A DNA stretch of 8,829 nt from Frankiaceae bacterium (lineage in GTDB: Bacteria; Actinomycetota; Actinomycetes; Frankiales; Frankiaceae): positions 1 through 8,829 of the forward strand of contig JAVEDQ010000260.1 of NCBI GenBank assembly GCA_030840885.1, in the 5' to 3' direction. Numbering within the stretch: position 1 is the stretch's first letter; every line of letters begins with the position of its first letter. This document shows positions 6,443 through 8,829 of this stretch, piece after piece. The position numbers were made by a program, and so were the translations under genes. The notes below the pieces were generated by a model. The model did no database searches, was not told the origin of the DNA, and was given only the letters and a program-made list of their open reading frames with translations.

Positions 6443-6497
6443 GGCCCTACTACGTCTGCTACACAGTTCTTCTCCATCTCCAACAAGACCAGGATCA
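6443..6497. other. Candidate duplex-unwinding element with DnaA-trio-like trinucleotides
   Basis: After the box pair comes a GC-rich spacer (GGCC), then + strand triplets CTA-CTA-CGT-CTG-CTA (6447-6461). On the opposite strand, read 3' to 5', these are GAT, GAT, GCA, GAC, GAT; the DnaA-trio motif is 3'-(G/A)A(T/A)-5', so three fit fully and GAC fits in part. A lower-GC stretch follows: 19 of 40 bases are G or C at 6451-6490, against much higher GC around it. The order box, GC spacer, trio, low-GC tract, dnaN is that of the basal unwinding system. Confidence 0.55.
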
Positions 6498-6544
6498 GAG
6501 GGCTGGGGACGACGAGCGTTCCCGGCCTCGCAGGAGGGCTCAGC

Positions 6545-7699
6545 ATGAAGTTCCGCGTCGAACGCGACGACCTGGCCGATGCCGTGGCATGGGTGGCGCG
6601 GACCTTGCCGAACCGGCCGACCACACAGCTGCAGGTCCTCGCGGGCCTGCTGCTCGAGGCCGGTCCCGCGGGTGGGTTGCGGTTGTCCGCCTTCGACTAC
6701 GAGGTCGCGGCCCGCGGCGAGATCAACGCGACCGTGGCGGAGGAGGGTCGCACCCTGGTCAGCGGCCGACTGCTGGCCGAGATCACCCGGAGCCTCCCGG
6801 CCGCCGCCGTCGAGCTGGCGGTCGAGGGCTCACGTGCCGTGCTCACGTGCGGCAGCGCCCGCTTCACCCTGCCGACCCTCCCCGTCGAGGACTATCCGGC
6901 GCTACCCGGCCTGCCGCCGGCGACCGGGAAGGTCGGGAGCAGCGCCTTCGCCGCCGCCGTGGGCCAGGTTGCGATCGCCGCCGGCCGGGACGACACGCTG
7001 CCGGTGCTCACCGGGGTGCGCATCGAGATCACCGGAGAGCGGTTGACGTTGGCCGCCACCGACCGCTACCGCCTCGCGGTCCGCGAGGTGCCGTGGCGCC
7101 CGGAGCTCACCGACGCCTCCGGCACCGCCCTCGTACCGGCCCGCACGCTCTCCGACGCGGCCCGTTCCATGACCTCCGCCGGCGCCGAGGTCACGCTTTC
7201 GCTCGGCAGCGGCCCGTCGGGGGAGGCGCTCGCGGGCTTCGCGTGCGGCACCCGGGAGACCACGACCCGGCTGGTGGACGGTCAGTTCCCCGACTACCGC
7301 CGCCTGCTCCCGCCCACCTCGCCGCTCTACGCCGAGGTCGAGGTCGCTTCGCTGGTCGAGGCGGTCAAGCGCGTCTCCCTGGTGGCGGCACGGACATCGC
7401 CGGTGCTGCTGAGCTTCGCCGCGGGCGAGCTCGTCCTCGAGGCCGGCGCCGGGGGAGAGGCGCAGGCCCGGGAGGCCCTGCCCGCCGGCTTCGACGGGCC
7501 CGACCTCTCGATCGCCTTCAACCCGGGTTACCTGCTCGACGGCCTCGGCGCCCTCGAGTCCGACACCGTCCGGGTGGGTTTCGCCAGTGCCGACGACGCC
7601 GACGAGGCGGCCCGTAAGCCGGCCATCTTCACCGGCAAGTCCGCCGACGACGCCCCGGACTACCGCTACCTGCTCATGCCCGTGCGCCTGGCGTCCTGA
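6545..7699 (+). CDS. dnaN: DNA polymerase III beta subunit (sliding clamp)
   Basis: DnaN forms the dimeric ring that holds DNA polymerase III on DNA and recruits repair and replication partners. At 384 residues it is slightly longer than the usual ~366-377. It has three similar domains (about 1-122, 125-250, 255-384). Recognisable stretches are MKFRVERDDLADAVAWVART at the start, TGVRIEITGERLTLAATDRYRLAVR (157-181), DGQFPDYRRLLP (245-256), and the C-terminal YLLMPVRLAS, where MPVR corresponds to the MPMR of E. coli that lines the partner-binding cleft. The ATG is fixed by AGGAGGG (6532-6538) six bases upstream. It is co-directional with dnaA and lies just right of the probable unwinding site. 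Confidence 0.98.
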   Translation: MKFRVERDDLADAVAWVARTLPNRPTTQLQVLAGLLLEAGPAGGLRLSAFDYEVAARGEINATVAEEGRTLVSGRLLAEITRSLPAAAVELAVEGSRAVLTCGSARFTLPTLPVEDYPALPGLPPATGKVGSSAFAAAVGQVAIAAGRDDTLPVLTGVRIEITGERLTLAATDRYRLAVREVPWRPELTDASGTALVPARTLSDAARSMTSAGAEVTLSLGSGPSGEALAGFACGTRETTTRLVDGQFPDYRRLLPPTSPLYAEVEVASLVEAVKRVSLVAARTSPVLLSFAAGELVLEAGAGGEAQAREALPAGFDGPDLSIAFNPGYLLDGLGALESDTVRVGFASADDADEAARKPAIFTGKSADDAPDYRYLLMPVRLAS

Positions 7700-7885
7700 C
7701 CCGGCCACCCCGGTAACCGGCACGTCATCCGGGGGTGCCAGGCTGCCAGGACGATCCGGCCCGCGCGGTTTCGGCGATCGGGTGTGGTTCGCCCGTCCGC
7801 ACGGGGCAGAGGGTGCGGGAGACAGGTGCTGACCAGACGTCGCCGGGCCGCGGGTGCCGGGTGACACACGAGAAGGGGAGTTCGG

Positions 7886-8829
<944 letters not shown>

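Larger units (their letters stand above)
6166..6544. other. oriC: dnaA-dnaN intergenic region, probable oriC
   Basis: A 379-bp gap without a gene, in the position of the mapped origins of Streptomyces, Mycobacterium and Bacillus. From left to right it holds a hexamer repeat (6174-6197), a DnaA-box triplet (6266-6298), roughly 125 bp (6299-6424) in which I see no clear box, an adjacent pair of DnaA-box-like nonamers (6425-6442), a GC-rich spacer, CTA-type trinucleotides (6447-6461), a lower-GC tract (to ~6497) and the dnaN ribosome binding site AGGAGGG (6532-6538). Few boxes match the consensus well, as in mycobacterial origins. No dnaN promoter is clear to me. Confidence 0.75.

Noticed and set aside
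6828..6850. Two GCTCACGTGC copies 13 bp apart in dnaN as degenerate parS sites.
   Set aside because: They share little beyond the CACGTG centre with parS and fall in different codon phases of a conserved coding region.
7710..7720. CCGGTAACCGG palindrome just after dnaN as a terminator.
   Set aside because: The stem is 5 bp with a single-base centre and there is no T-tract, so a stable terminator hairpin is not supported.

Overview
The window is the replication-origin neighbourhood of a GC-rich chromosome. It carries the conserved leftward block rpmH-rnpA-yidD-yidC-jag-rsmG-parA and the rightward block dnaA-dnaN-gnd. This order, the very high GC, eight GTG starts among ten genes, the short form of 6-phosphogluconate dehydrogenase next to dnaN and the TTGTCCACA-like DnaA boxes point to Actinomycetota. 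A member of the Pseudonocardiales or a related order is plausible, but I cannot name a genus from sequence alone.

Layout. Positions 1-4287 are all leftward genes: parA (3' end outside the window), rsmG, jag/khpB, yidC, yidD, rnpA and rpmH. They read as one expression chain from a promoter candidate near 4380-4409. Spacings are 1-7 nt overlaps or 3-4 nt gaps, except for 120 nt between yidC and jag. The 5' end of parA contains two perfect 14-bp parS centromere sites, exactly 30 bp apart and in the same reading frame. Positions 4288-4650 are the rpmH-dnaA gap, with DnaA-box-like sites. dnaA is 4651-6165. The dnaA-dnaN gap, 6166-6544, looks like the working origin: a DnaA-box triplet, then a DnaA box, a GC-rich spacer, a run of CTA-type trinucleotides and a lower-GC tract just before dnaN. 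dnaN is 6545-7699, and gnd (7886 to the end, stop not reached) follows.

How it works together. DnaA binds the boxes on both sides of its own gene, opens DNA near dnaN and starts replication; DnaN is the clamp. ParA acts with the expected ParB (outside the window, left) on the parS sites to segregate new origins. RnpA matures tRNAs, bL34 and RsmG serve the ribosome, YidC and YidD serve membrane protein insertion, and Jag is an RNA-binding-type protein encoded next to YidC. Transcription leaves the origin in both directions.

I see no mobile element, CRISPR array, tRNA or rRNA, and no unfamiliar protein system. The points of interest are cis-acting DNA (paired DnaA-box triplets 1700 bp apart flanking dnaA, a possible DnaA-trio unwinding element, parS inside parA codons) and two protein oddities (a natural GDDG loop in the Jag KH domain and a GPPxD repeat in DnaA).
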